This document shows positions 15,207 through 27,932 of a DNA stretch of 64,000 bases, one piece after another. The notes beneath the pieces were generated by a model that searched no databases, had not been told where the DNA came from, and worked only from the letters and a program-made list of their open reading frames with translations. The translations under genes and the position numbers were made by a program. Each line of letters starts with the position of its first letter. The stretch's first letter is position 1. This DNA comes from Aphelocoma coerulescens (lineage: Eukaryota > Chordata > Aves > Passeriformes > Corvidae): NCBI RefSeq assembly GCF_041296385.1, contig NW_027184064.1, forward strand, positions 1,841,614 through 1,905,613, read 5' to 3'.

Positions 15207-15842
15207 TAATCATAGAACATGAAATTGTTTAGTTTGGAAAAGAACCTTAAGAAAATCGAGTCCAGCTATCAAACCAGCACTGCCAAGTCCACCACTAAAC
15301 CATGTTTCCAAGTGCCCCATCTACACATCTTTTAAATACCTCCAGGGATTGTGATTCAACCATTTTCCTGGACAACACATTCCAGGTCTTGTCAGCCCTT
15401 TTGGTGAAAGAAATTTTCTCAATTTAATTCTAAATACACAGGCACAACCTGAGACCATTTCCTCTTGTTTTAACAATTATTACTTGGAAGAAGAGATTGA
15501 CCCCCACCTCACTACACCCTCCTTTCAAAACCTGTAGAGAAGGTCTCCCCTGAGCCTCCTTTCCCCAGGCTAAACATCCCCATCTCCCTCAGCTGCTCCT
15601 CATCAGACTTGTGCTCCAGAGCCTTCCCCAGCTCTCTTGCCCTTCCCTGGACATGCTCCAGCACCTCAGTCTTTTTCTAGTCATGAAGGGCTCAAAACTC
15701 AAACAGGATTTGAGGTGTGGCCTCACAAGTGCTGAGCACAGGGGAGGGTCACTGCCCTGGTCCTCATGGCCGCACTGTTTCTGATATAGGTCAAGATGCC
15801 ATTAGCCTTCTTGGCCACTTGGGCACACTTGGAAATCATCTG
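15207..15842 (-). mobile_element. CR1 LINE 3' fragment, minus orientation
   Basis: About 640 bp of CR1 read on the minus strand. The 3' end lies at the left, next to a decayed TCATAGAAC motif. It continues through the region encoding the RT C-terminus to a 5' truncation near 15,842. Matching phrases such as 'ccaccactaaaccatg' and 'gcctcctttccccaggct' are shared with other avian CR1 copies in this window. Indels disrupt all frames. Confidence 0.92.
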
Positions 15843-16894
15843 TGAACATCACCAATTGTTCTTGATCGTCTCTTTATTACATAAGAAAAATCTACAAGGT
15901 AAATATGGCTTCAATGACCCATGTAAGGGAAACTTTTTCAAGTGTGACTTTGTCTGTAAAAGTGGGTTGCTGTGAGAAGAAACCAAACCAAACCAAACCA
16001 GGTTTTTGGTGTCTAATTCTGCTTTCCTCTTTCTAAAGCATGTGCATGAAGAAAGAGAAGAAAAATACAAGCAAATCCATTTTTGTAACACCCTTCCCTC
16101 AGAGACCTTATCCCACAGAATTCTCCCAAGCAAATCTTTGAAGAATTTTAGAGCGAACAATCTGAGTTGTTTCATCTTCTCAGACTCTTGGGTTTTTTAG
16201 TTGTGGACTTGTTCTACACATACCTTTGCAAACCATTGTGCTCCTTCAGCAATCATCAAACAAAGCCAATTAAAAGACATTGTTATGGCTATGCTCCTAA
16301 TATGGCTGCTCAGAGCTACAGCCTGTTAGGGTGACCATTAAGTGACTGTTAAATGTACTAAGTGCCTAGTAATTTACTTCCATTCTAAGACTGCTAATTT
16401 TGTCTTACATTGTTCCCTGCTGGTTTTTTGTTAATAATATTGTTTACAAAGTTGGTATTTTTATTAGAAAACCAATGTTACTGGATTTTTCAAGATTATC
16501 TTATTCTATATTTTAGCCTCAAAATTCATCCTGTGATCTAATACAATGACTCCAAATGTTTGAACCTATCACTCTTAGGCAATTTTCCATAACTTTATGC
16601 TAATTAGTGAGCCAATTAATAAAGCTTTCCTTTTTGTGTTGCACTCTTTCTGAAAAGATCGATTTAAAATTTTGATAGATATATTTGCTGGTGATTCCCC
16701 AACTTTACCAGAATCCGCTGTAAATATCTGTAGTATGTAGTCTTTGGCTGGATTCCAGATGCTCTTGACTCTCCCTCCACAACAAAACAGGAGGGGAGAA
16801 AAAAAAATGGAAATTCCATGGCCCATAATGAAGGAGGGAGTTCACTTGCCAGTTACTTACAGGCAACACAGACTCAGGCAAAAATAATTTCATT
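15843..16894. other. AT-rich DNA, nothing recognised
   Basis: Small overlapping frames on both strands have no family resemblance. No repeats were identified. Confidence 0.45.
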
Positions 16895-17545
16895 TATTGA
16901 CAATTAAAATAGATTTAGTTGGTAAGAGACAAAGACAAATTAAAACAGCACCTTCCTTTATTCTCCCTTTTCCCAGGCTCAATGTCAGTTCATCCTGAAC
17001 TCATCTATCTCCCCACCCCTGAGCAATACAATGGGATGGGGAATGTGAGGTTGTACTCAGTTCACGGTTGTTCCTCTCTACCTTTTCATCCTCCTCACAC
17101 TTTTCCCTTGTTCCAGCATGGGACCTTCAGTCCTTCAGTCCACAGGCTTCAGTCCTTTAGGATAAACCTACTCCAGGGTAGTGTCTCCATGCAGTTCCGT
17201 AATGATTTATTCCCCTGATCTCGTGTGCAGTCCTCCATTGGGAGCAAAGGGGGAACTGTCTTTGTGATGCTTTCCTCCAGGGGCTTCCAGGGAATCCCTG
17301 CTGGGATACCTGGAGCACCTCCTGTCCTTTCTCCCACTCTCCCCTCAGGGCTCTTTGGGCTGTCTATCTCACTGTTCCCCTCACCATTCTGCCCACCCTT
17401 ATCCCAGCTGTTCCCAAGGCACTGCTATCGGCTGTGGGGCTCAGCTATGCCCTGTGGTGGACTGGTTGTAGCTGGTGGAACCAGCTCTGTCCCACACAAC
17501 GCAGCCCCTCCACACACAGGCCACCTGCCAGGCCTCTGCATGAAA
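16895..17545 (-). mobile_element. ERVL-related interspersed fragment, probably minus orientation
   Basis: This C/T-rich block resembles a common avian ERVL-associated sequence: a 'cccaggctcaa' start, 'gggatggggaatg', 'gttcctctctacc', then repeated 'tcc-agc-tgggacc-ttcagtcc' phrases. The recognition is from memory of avian repeats, not alignment. No ends or target duplications were found. Frames of 60-107 codons here are incidental. Confidence 0.45.
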
Positions 17546-17550
17546 TAAAA

Positions 17551-20500
17551 TTATATATAAAGAAAGCCACATATATAGTATTTTATGCTGTTAAAATAAA
17601 ATCAGGAGAAAGGCAGTTTCACCACTTAAGGAAGTTAAGCCTAAGTAGTACACAGAATTGGATGAGGATCTGACTGGGATGAACAAGATTCTTTCCCAGT
17701 TTGACAGTGAATTAACAGTCATAACAGTCTGGCATTACATTACCAATCATCTGTCCAGCAGTATAATTTTTTAATTGAGTGGTTTTTTCTGTGAAACTGA
17801 AAAGAATCAAAAGTTTTTCTGACTCTACCAACATTTGAAAAGTTTCCAGTCAGAAGTATATTCCAGAGAAATTCTTGGGTGATGCTTACCAGTTCAAAGG
17901 CCTTAGCCAATGTTAAAAATCATACACAGATGAGTGGAAAGGTGACCTTAAGAGGTCATGTAACCTGGTGTCCGCATGCCACTGAGGAATAGGCGTCTGC
18001 TTAACAAGTTTCTAAACTCTGTGACCTCCAGCAGAAAGTCCCTTCTGTCACTGTGGTGATGGACACTGCCATCAGTGAAGCTACAAGATGCTGCTATCAC
18101 CGGCTCATTGCCCTTGCCACAAAATAACGTATTTTTTTACAAGGTTCATTCTGAGAGAAACTATTTTCCTACTTAAAAATTATAAAGTGCCTATTTGAAG
18201 GAAAGTCACTTCAGCTACAGTATCTTGTCAGTTATGTTGGTATTTTTCAAGAATTAGAGGAGTGGGTCTTCATAGCAATTTGACTTAGCGGAATTACACT
18301 GTACAGTAGATGTAGGCTTTGCATGAAAGTGATGCAGGTGCAGGTAGAAAAAAAGAAGTAGAGAAATCTAGTGACCACTATCAACCATCTACTAAATTTT
18401 AGTGTTCATACAACGTGAGAAAGTTAGAGATTTTCAATCTGCAAAATTCAGAGCAGGTTTGCTTATTGTAATTCAAGCTCAAGATTCTCCACTTTTATTT
18501 GCTTATTTGTTTCTCTTTGCTGTGTAGTTTGTCCACTCTTTTTCTTGTCAGACTTCTAAATTAGATCTTGATTTCCTTTGTCCACCCTGACTTGAATCAG
18601 TTCCAAATGAATAAATCCCTAATCAAGCACCAACTATCAGTTTATTGATGTTCCTGCAACAGTTTACGCAGAATAAAATTTCCAGTCAAGGAATTACAGA
18701 AAGGTCCTGTCAACTCTGTACCAAAAGTAATATTGCTTGCATTGTGTGGTCTGAAAGCTGACTGTGTTTGATGTGAATACAAGATATACAAGAATTATAA
18801 AGAAATATTTTAGCATAAATAAATTTATAATTGTCTTATATATATAACTGCTTTGACACATGTCAGACCAAATGAAATAATAAAGTTTCTTTGGCTTTTG
18901 GGACACTCCAGCTCACAAATGGACATACCTGAATAATGCCACTAGAATATGATTAAAATATGACATATCAACTTAAGTAAAATCTCCATTGTCTTTTTCA
19001 GTGTGCAGTTTTTTTCTCACTTGATAGATGATATGGATAGCAAGCATGAATTCACACATTTTCTTACTGTTTACCAATAACAGGCCATATAAAGATGACA
19101 ATAAGATACAAATTAGCTCATAATAACAGATCAAATTGCAGGCCATTTTTAAAGAGGTTTATCTTGAACTTGTGAGGTAAAACCTGCTGCAGGTGCAAAT
19201 GGGTGGTATTGATAGACTAGGAAGAAACTTCATAAGCTCACAATCAGTCTAGCACCACACATTATGTGTATTGTGTTAGAATGAACTAAGTTCTTTTATC
19301 CCGGATTATAATGCTTGTCAGTAAAGCGAAACCAATATGATTGTTGATCTTTGCTTGAGTGAGTTAATGAAAGAAAAGCTGATAATGATTTGCTGAAATT
19401 ATCCCCCGAAGGTACACTGCTGTATTGCTTACCCATTGGTATCTCATACTGCCTCAGTGCTCCCAAAGTTTTTATGGCTAATGATATAGGAAAGTTGTAG
19501 CTAAATTTATATTTATGTGAAGACCATCAGTGATATATATTATTGTAATCATTTGGCATATGTATGAGATATAAGTACTTTGGATGAAAGCATATGTGCC
19601 TATTTTATTAGAACTACAGGAACATAAATTGTGCACAAACTAGCTCTCATCTTCGTTAATGGTAGTGTTATTGCACCATGTAACACAATGAATAGAAGAT
19701 TATAAGGGTCAGTAGAAATCTGTGGCATTTCAGTGCCACCTACTACAGCAGTATTTGGCAGGATTCCTTTAGTATTATTTTTCATGTTCTGTGCCTTTGC
19801 ATATTGCAATCCTTGAGCATATTCCATGCACTTAATCCAGGGAGATGGGTAAAATATAGGTGAAAGAATAGGACTTTGTTATGCCCTAATGGTTAGCAAT
19901 GATAATTAAAAATTGAAAATATTAAGACGTTGGCTGTTGGAACTAAAAGTTTGTGAGGCTTTTTACTGAAATGTACATTCCCTCTGAAAAAAAAGTAAAA
20001 AAAAATTTGTTGGTAAAGCAATCTTGGAGTTTTCATCTTGTCTCCTGAAAGGATCTAAAATGAGTTTAATAGCCAAATGTGCATATTTGAAAAGCTGGCT
20101 GTAAGAATGAGGTTAATTTTACAGGGAAATGACATGTAGTTTTGGTAAAATAATGATCTCAAAAGTCCTAGAAAGATTTCACTGGTCATGGGCAAAGAAC
20201 TCAAGTGGCATAAAAGAATAAGGAGTGAAAAGTATGAGGGTAAAAAAGTAGATTTTATTCCTATTGTTGATTCAAATTGAATCCTGTAGGTTTCCTCAGC
20301 AGTAGGAACAGATACTTGAAAATAAGAATAAATGTATCACAGCCAGGATGAAGACTGAATCTAAAATATCTCAAATCCCTTTTAAGATCAGCCCAATAAA
20401 AATTCATTGTGATTTGCAGCAATAAAACTGATGAGATTCACAATTCTTTATAAAAAACATCAAATATGAACCAATTTGCAACAGGTAAAGTATTTTGTTT

Positions 20501-22687
20501 AGAAACAACTAAAAGTGTCTGTGTTCGAAATATTTTCCAGTACCCTGTTCACAGGATTACAACTTTCCCTGTACTAAATGAGTGAAGACAGAATTATTGT
20601 ATACAGATTTAAAAGGAAGAATTTCCTTCTCTTGATGTACCATACAAGAGTTTTTAAAGTATAATTTTCCAGAGTGTTATTAATTATTTTCAGATGTCTT
20701 CACAGGACAAAGTAATTATAATAATAGATGCTATAATTACTTGTTCAGTGACTATGTAATAAGATTGCAGCTTAGACAAATTTGAGCTATACACAGATTC
20801 TACTCTATGAATGCTATTAGATTGAGTTGCTTTTCTGCTGGAAATTCTTTTCCATAGTTAGGTGATTCCAATGCTCAGATATCTCATCCTAAGCTATATT
20901 ATTATTGATATTAATATCAACAAGCTATTAAAATATGTTATTGTCTAATATTCGTTAGTCTTCTTGAGGTTGCTTCTGTGATTCTGATCTTACAGCAATC
21001 TCTGAATTTTTTATATATAACCATTAAGATTGTTTTAAAAAATGTAATCAGCTCTGCTTTAGAAAACGCTACATCAAGGTCTACACAAATTGTAATTTAA
21101 AAAAAAAAGAAATAGGATGAGAATGGCAAATCTGAATATTAGGAAATATAAAACCCAGACAAATATTCCAAAACTAGTTGTCATCTTTGATAAATCCATC
21201 TGTCTTAAATTTTGTATATGCCTGAATGTTCCACAGAATATTTATCTTTTTATTTTAATGTGAAATTCAATGTTCTTAATATTGATGCTTAAAAATTTAA
21301 AAATATAGTTTAATGAAAGAATCCAAATATGAAGTGTTTGCCAAATAGTGATATAAAAATGGGTATCAGAGGTAATGTCTGTTATTGTAAAACTATGTGC
21401 AGATTTAAGGGAAAGTAAAGACTTTACATTTCAAATCCACAATCCTAATGGCAAGAAACATATTTTGCTTTGTTCAAAACTGGTACAAATGCTATTAACT
21501 CTTCTGTAGTGTCTAAATAATATTAAAAATAAACTAACATTGTCAACAACAATCTTTGTCCATGAACAGACATAGAGTATTCCAAAACACAGATGGAAAG
21601 CTTCAGGTTTTAAGCATTCCCTCTAAAAATATTCTCTTCTGTTGTATAAAATAAAATGTGGGTATTTCTACATGTTGGCATCTCTATTCTGTTGTAAGAG
21701 TTACACATGTTTATGTACTTTAATCTTTATACTACATTGTGAATTCTTCTCTTGGTTTTGCAGGGTCTCACATCTGGGTCGAATTCTCTTTGCAGCATCT
21801 TTGCTTTAGACAACCTTTCTCGTAGTTAAGTCCAAAATGCAGTCCTTGTAAGATAGATTTAAATTGCACTAATAGCTTTCAGATGAGACAACAGACAAAA
21901 GCTTAAATTATGAATAGGTAGGAGTAATGAATATTGTGCATTTTTCAGCTTCCTTAATACACCTTTATTGCTATAAGAATGAGTAAGAAGCTATAAACTC
22001 CAGTTCCTCATTTGCAAATGGGCTGTGCCAGCTGAACATGAGAAAAACATTTTTTAGTATATTTACCTGCAAGGAAAAGTTCTATTGGTTGTATGTGTAT
22101 ATTTTATTTACACGTTATACTAATAGCAGTTTCTCAGTCATGAAAAATAAAGGAAAATTATTTTATTCTGTAAAAAATGCATAAATATGTAAATAAATAA
22201 AAATAATGATTCTCAGACCTCCAGAGATGAGTTTTTATACGGTCTCAATTTCTGTATGCAGACGCTGAACTACAAAGCTGCCTTAAATACCAATATAGTG
22301 CACAAGCACTATAAGTAAGCCCTGAAATACTAATTTCTAATTACAAGGTTCAGTTTGCAATCATTTTGCTAATTAAAAAATGCTTCTTTCCCCTTTTCAC
22401 CTAATTTAGGTGTCTTAAAAAAGCAAGAAAAAATGTGCTGAATGGAAAGCATTCTACCTCCACAGACAAACTACAAACTTTGTAAAGTGCCTTATCATTT
22501 TAACTAGTGTTGGCTATCTGCAATTTGCTGTGCTTTAATGCAGCAGTATGGACACACCTTCTTTACCAGTTGTCATATGACATATGTCATATGTCACCTA
22601 TGTGAGTTTTTGTGGCAATACAGTGAATAAAGTGTGGCTGCGACAGGCCAATGTTTATGAATATCTGAGACACACTATGACGAAAAA
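17551..22687. other. AT-rich unique DNA, no gene seen
   Basis: No coding region, RNA gene or transposon could be supported in about 5.1 kb. A 20-bp perfect palindrome lies at 22,574-22,593. Short runs of A or T are the only other features. Confidence 0.55.
22574..22593. repeat. 20-bp perfect palindrome
   Basis: CATATGACATATGTCATATG equals its own reverse complement. It sits about 100 bp left of the solo LTR at 22,693. It may be no more than a short low-complexity TATG-type stretch. Confidence 0.95.
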
Positions 22688-24066
22688 GTCATTGTCATAG
22701 GTTAGCAAGCATAGTCCCAGAAGGGATGTCCGTGCTTACAGTTTCCTCTGGGACCTGATAGAACCTATCAGCTGGCCAGTTTGAATATGGACAATCCTTT
22801 AAGCCACTTAAAATTGTGACCACCTCTGTGATACACACTTAAGAATAGACAAACTCCCCCCACAGCTCTCTCTCTTGTTTCCGGTGCTGGGACAGGTGGC
22901 TGTGGGGCCTGTGGGGGGGCCAGCGGGCCCGGGCAGGCCCTGCTTGGGCCAGGCCGGGCTGGGCCACAGCCATCTTGGAGTCGATGGACCTGTTCCAGCC
23001 GTGGAACCCCCCCCCCCACTGCTTTGCCGTGGGCAGCTGGAGCGGCTTGGCTCTCCCCCCACTCCACTGCGATAAGAAAAATTCAACATTCCAGCTGCAA
23101 AGCTGCAAGGCCGAGGTGAGATTAACCCTTTTATTGCTGTGAAGAGCTGAAAACCTGAGGGAAGAGAGAGAGATGCTTAAAGCTGAAATTCTGTTGTGAA
23201 GCTATGATATATCAGAGTATCCCGTTGTAATTTCATGAAAATATGGGGGGTAGAGTGTTCAATTCGTAAGCAAAAACACCTGCGCTGAGATAGGCAGATG
23301 CTGACGCAGCTGTAATTTCATGAGAAGTTTGGACAGGGAGAGATGGAAGCGATGAGGACTTTTGCTCCAAACGGGAAAGGAGAAAACCTCAGTCCCTAGA
23401 GATGGACCAGATGAGGACTTTTGCTCCAAATGGGAAAGGAGAAAACCTCAGTTCCTAGAGATGCTCCCAGAGATAGTCCTAACGATGAAGATGAGGAAGA
23501 CCCTTTGCTCCCAGGGAAGGAGAAGAGCCTCTGTTTTTTGTTTCTGAACAGCTCAACCTTAAAATTGTACCCCAAAAACTTCAAGAGTGGACCCTCGAAA
23601 GCAGTTGCGGGAAAAGCTGCAAGTCGGGGGAAGGGACTCACATCGCGAGCAGAGAGACTCCTCTTCCTAAATGGACTGAACAATATTTGGAAGTGGGCGG
23701 CTGTCTCGTTGTGATACTGTTTTCATAGCACGAGCAAGAAGAGACTTCTCTTTCTAAATGGACTGAACAAGGTTATTATGGAAGTGGTAAACAGACTGAA
23801 CATCTTAAGGGTTGTCTTTTTACATTGTCAGTGGGAGAAGGGAGGAAGGTGGGGGGAGGAGGAGAGTTCTGAAGGTGGTATAATTTTTTTTTCCTTCTTT
23901 TAGGTCTGTTAATAAACTTCTTTATATTCTTTCAAGTTTGGTGCCTGCTTTGCATTTCTCCTAATTCTTATCTCACAGAAGGTAAACAGTAATGAGCATT
24001 TTAAACCAAACCACTACACTAAATTGGTGTTTCTGCCTGGTTACAAACCAAACCTGCGACAGTCAT
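22688..24066 (+). mobile_element. Long solo LTR (22,693-24,061) with 5-bp TSD GTCAT
   Basis: The element begins TGTCATAGG at 22,693 and ends CTGCGACA at 24,061, and is flanked on both sides by GTCAT (22,688-22,692 and 24,062-24,066). That gives a 1,369-bp LTR with TG/CA ends and a 5-bp duplication, as in ERVL-like or class I elements. A GC-rich segment occupies about 22,870-23,060. AATAAA occurs near 23,910 after a T/C-rich tract, which sets plus orientation. Internal duplications at 23,351-23,532 are listed separately. No internal coding sequence is present, so this is a solo LTR left by recombination. It resembles long zebra-finch-type LTRs, but family assignment needs a repeat library. Confidence 0.85.
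23351..23532 (+). repeat. 59-bp tandem duplication plus decayed third unit inside the LTR
   Basis: Unit 1 (23,351-23,409) and unit 2 (23,410-23,468) both begin GATGAGGACTTTTGCTCCAA and differ at only a few positions. A third, weaker copy starts near 23,485 (GATGAGGAAGACCCTTTGCT). Downstream, the phrase 'ctaaatggactgaacaa' also occurs twice (about 23,668 and 23,754). Tandem units in the upstream part of an LTR often act as enhancer repeats; that role is inference. Confidence 0.9.
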
Positions 24067-25289
24067 TGAAGGAAGGATTATGCTCTAGGACGTGGTCAAT
24101 GGGGCCAGTTGGAAAAAAAAAAAAAAAAAAAAAAAAGACCAGTGTTTAGAAAGCAAGAAGTAACTGAGAGAAATGATGGATTGCCTTATTTTGTCAATAT
24201 TAGAAACATGAAAGTGGATTTTTTTTGGTGGCAAATCAGACATAAAGTAACAAAGGTGATGCTCCTTCCTTGGCTACAAAACCCTCCACCTTTTCACCTT
24301 TTTAGTTTCTAACTATAATAAAAATGCTGTGAGTGCAGATTAGATATTGATTACTGAAATTGTTTAAGTTTAAATGTTTTATTTGCTGCTAGAGCAGAAA
24401 ATTCAGGATTTTTTATTTCTCTAAAATTGTCTAGGTTTAGGAGGACTGTCTAGTCCTGAAGCATCTTTCCAAGTTGTAGTAATCCATTACCTGTCTCTAA
24501 AACATAAAGAAAACGCTAATTCATTTTCTTGTTGTCATTCTTCTAGACCCAGAGAACATGAGATATTGAACAACCAGCACTCTAACTAAAGGCTGTAGGA
24601 GTAAAATCCTACAGCAGTACCTTTTAAAACTAGCTCAGTTATCCTATTTTATTGAAATTACCTAACTTGCCTGGCATTAGAATTGATACACCTCAATGAT
24701 TGCCTTTGTGAGGTTTTATTTATCTTCAAGATGTGTGTTGAATATCTTGTGTGTATACATTTTGCACTACAATCTACAAAGCACACAGCAGAAGGTTCTG
24801 AGTCATTTTCTCATTGAAAAAAACTGCCTTTCACTCAGTTCATCAAGCCAACAGAAAAGTAGGAAAACATTATAATATAAACAATATAGCCTTCTGGGAT
24901 GTAAAATAAAGAGAGAAGAGCTATTTATCAGTCCCTTTCTCCCAGAATGATCCCAGGGTTTGGATGAGAAAGACAGGAATTTAAACCTTTCCACAAAACA
25001 CTAAAGGCAGTAATGACAGATTGCTACAGGTACAAAAACCAGAAGACTTAGAAGAGGCCATTCTGTTGTCCGAGGCAAATATTCTTGTTAATTGGGATGG
25101 TACAGACATAGAAAGAGTGGTTGAGCTTGTAAAGTCTCTGCTGGCCTTGTGATTTGCAATGACTCAGAGGAGATCCTTCACTTCAAATCTTCATTATATT
25201 CTCATAAAGTTATCTTCTGTTGAAATATTTGCAGGTCTTTGTTTTAATGTATTTGCAGGTATGAAGTACTGACCATCCAGCCACTCCTC
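24067..25289. other. Unique DNA with a poly-A run
   Basis: A 24-base A-run lies at 24,113-24,136, about 50 bp right of the solo LTR. No retroposon body is recognisable before it. No gene is seen in the remainder. Confidence 0.55.
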
Positions 25290-25880
25290 AGTGCCTTTAA
25301 GATCATGGAACAGATCCTCCTGGAACACATGTCCAAGCATATGGAAGACAGAGCGATAATTAGACACAGCCAACATAGCTTCTCCAAGGTCAAATTGTGC
25401 CTGACTAATCTTGTGGCCCTGTACAATGAAAAGGACAAGACAAGAGCTGTAGATGTCAACTATCTTGACTTCTGTAAGGTCTTGGACACAGTTCCATATA
25501 ACATTCTTGATACTACATTGGAAATATGTGGGTTTGACAGATGAACTGTTAGATGCATTAGGAACTGGCTGGATTGCCACCTCCAAACTGTGTCAATAGC
25601 TCACTATCTACTTGGAAACCAGTAACAAGTGGAATCCCTCAAGGGCCCACACTAGGATAAACATGAGTTAATATTTTCAGTGGGGATACAGTGGGATCAA
25701 GGCACCCTCAGCAAGTTTGCTGATGACCCTGAGCTGTGTGGTGTGATTGACATGCTGGAGGGAAGGGATAGCATCCAGAGGGACCTGAACAGGCTTGAGG
25801 AGTGGGCCTATGCAAAAATAATCAAATTTAACAAAGAATAACAGTGCACCAGTGCAAAAGAATTCCACAAAGTTGAGCTG
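25290..25880 (+). mobile_element. CR1 LINE reverse-transcriptase fragment, plus orientation
   Basis: The plus strand encodes a decayed CR1 RT core. 'MEQILLEHM' and 'CLTNLVALYN' are followed by 'NYLDFCKVLDTVPYNIL', which corresponds to the conserved CR1 'DFxKAFDTVPHxIL' block, then 'IRNWLD'. Later, in shifted frames, the nucleotides of the 'SKFADDTKL' region are visible near 25,710-25,740. Several stops and indels are present. Both ends are truncated and no 3' tail is attached. Confidence 0.9.
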
Positions 25881-27139
25881 CAGGAGAAAGATCTGAATCT
25901 GTGTGTCAGTCTGTCTGTGCAGATCTGCAAGAGCAGAACAAATTCACCAAAATTATAAAAGCTGTTGTTTTATTTCCCAAATTTTTGTCTATTTTTTATC
26001 CATATTTTAACAGAAAGTCTTGCAGGGCTTTGTCTTACTTACTAGCAAGTAGAAGTATTGGAAACAGCCAAAAAGAAATACACAGAAGTTAGATTTATAA
26101 CAATGAGGCAAGTTCAGGGGCTTGATTTAGAAAAGAGTTAGGAAAAGTTGTCTATCTGACACATTATGTATCAGTAAACATATTGATTGTTGCAAATTTC
26201 AAGTAAACTTAATTTTTTTTGTATTATCTGATATCCTAACTGCATTTGTACTGACATAACTCACTAAATCTATCCTCATACAGAATCTTCAGGAATTTTG
26301 CTTTAGTAAGTCTCATCAGATAAGAGCAGTTATGGATATGACTATCAATCTAGAGGGGCTAATTTGTCAAGTGGTTCTTACATTCTTCTTACAAATCAAT
26401 ACCTTTTCCAACCCTTTCCTTTTTTTGAAAGGATTTTTTTAAAAAATGGAAATAACTTTACAGCTTTTCACAGAAGCCTGATAATGAGGACAGGTAGTTA
26501 ATTAATACGATAGTTTTAATAAACAAATATATTTTCATGTGACATATAGGGGGATAGTTCCCCTGAAGAATTTTAATGGATAAAGGTAGATTTTTTTCTG
26601 CTGAAAACAAACTTTATATTTGTATACACTTTAGAGATCTCAGTCTTATTTTATCCCATTGATATTCATAACTAATAAATGGGTGTTGTGAAAAAAAAGC
26701 CCGGCGAAACACTGAAAAACCTATGAGGATGTGGGAATTTAGTTTGACTGTTTTATAAATTGAGTTAAACTTGTCAGCTTTAGGTTACGTATGTTTAAGA
26801 AAATTGAGAAATACAAATACATAAAGGTGAGAAGGAAATTAATTAAAAAATATTTCACAGTAAACCAATTTACATAATGTAATGTAAACATTACCCAATG
26901 TAACTAATATGACGGATAGGTGGTGTCAAAAGTAGAGAATATCATGAGGAATTTTCAGTGAAGTAGTACTGTTAGTATACTTTAAGTGGGAGCTTATTTA
27001 TGTTTAATGTGTTATGTAAAAGCAGTAGATCAAAGCCCTTAAAAAGCATGGCATGACAGGGATTTAGCACTGTTTCACTAATCGCTATGGGAATTTTAAC
27101 TTACAGATATTCTGAAAAAATGGACTTTAAAAAATACTA
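25881..27139. other. AT-rich DNA, nothing recognised
   Basis: No gene or repeat could be supported; only short frames and A/T runs are present. Confidence 0.5.
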
Positions 27140-27932
27140 TCATAGAATCATAGAATGGCCTGGATTGGCAAGGACCTCGAGAATCATTGTATTCCAACCC
27201 CCATGCCATGGGCAGAGATAACTTCCACTAGACCAGGTTGCTCAGAGCACCATCCAGCCTGGCCTTGAACTCTTCTAGGGATGGAGCAGCCACAGCTTCT
27301 CTGGGAAACCTGTGCCAGGCCTCACCACCCTCACAGGGAAGATTTTTTTCTAATGTCTAATCCAAACCTGCTGTCTTTCCATTTGAAGCCATTCCCCTTT
27401 GTCCCGTCACTCCAGGTCCTTGTAAATTGTGGACTCTCTTCAGGTACAGGAAGGACACAATTAGGTCACCCCAAAACCTTCCCTTTCCTAGGCTGAACAA
27501 TCCCAGTTCTCTCAGCTTTTCCTCATGGCAGAGCTGCTCCATCCCTCTGATCACCTTGGTGGCCTCCTCTGGTCTGGTTCCAACAGGTCCCTGTCCTTCC
27601 TGTGCTGGGACCCCAGAGCTGGATGCAGCACTGCACGTGGGGTCTCAGCAGAGTGGGGCAGAGGGGCAGAATCCCCTCCCTGCCTTTGGATGGGCTTTGG
27701 ATGCAGCCCAGCACACGGGGGTTTCTGGGCTCCCAGAGAACACAGCCGGGGCATGTCCAGCCTCTCACCCACCAGCACCCCCAAGCCCTTCTTGCAGGGC
27801 TGCTCTGGATCTGTTCACCCCCAGACTGGACTGATATCAGGAGTTGCCCTGACCCAGGTGCAGCACCTTGGATTTGGTCGTGTTAAACCTCATGGGATTC
27901 CCATGGCCACTTCTCGATCTTGTCCTGGAGAA
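27140..27932 (-). mobile_element. CR1 LINE 3' fragment, minus orientation, well preserved
   Basis: The 3' end is at the left, with two copies of the TCATAGAAT octamer (27,140-27,157). About 790 bp of CR1 follow on the minus strand, through the RT C-terminal region to 'ggatttggtcgtgttaaacctcatggg' type sequence near 27,900. It is less decayed than the other copies, so it is probably younger. Frames of up to 137 codons across it are artefacts of the repeat. Confidence 0.94.
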
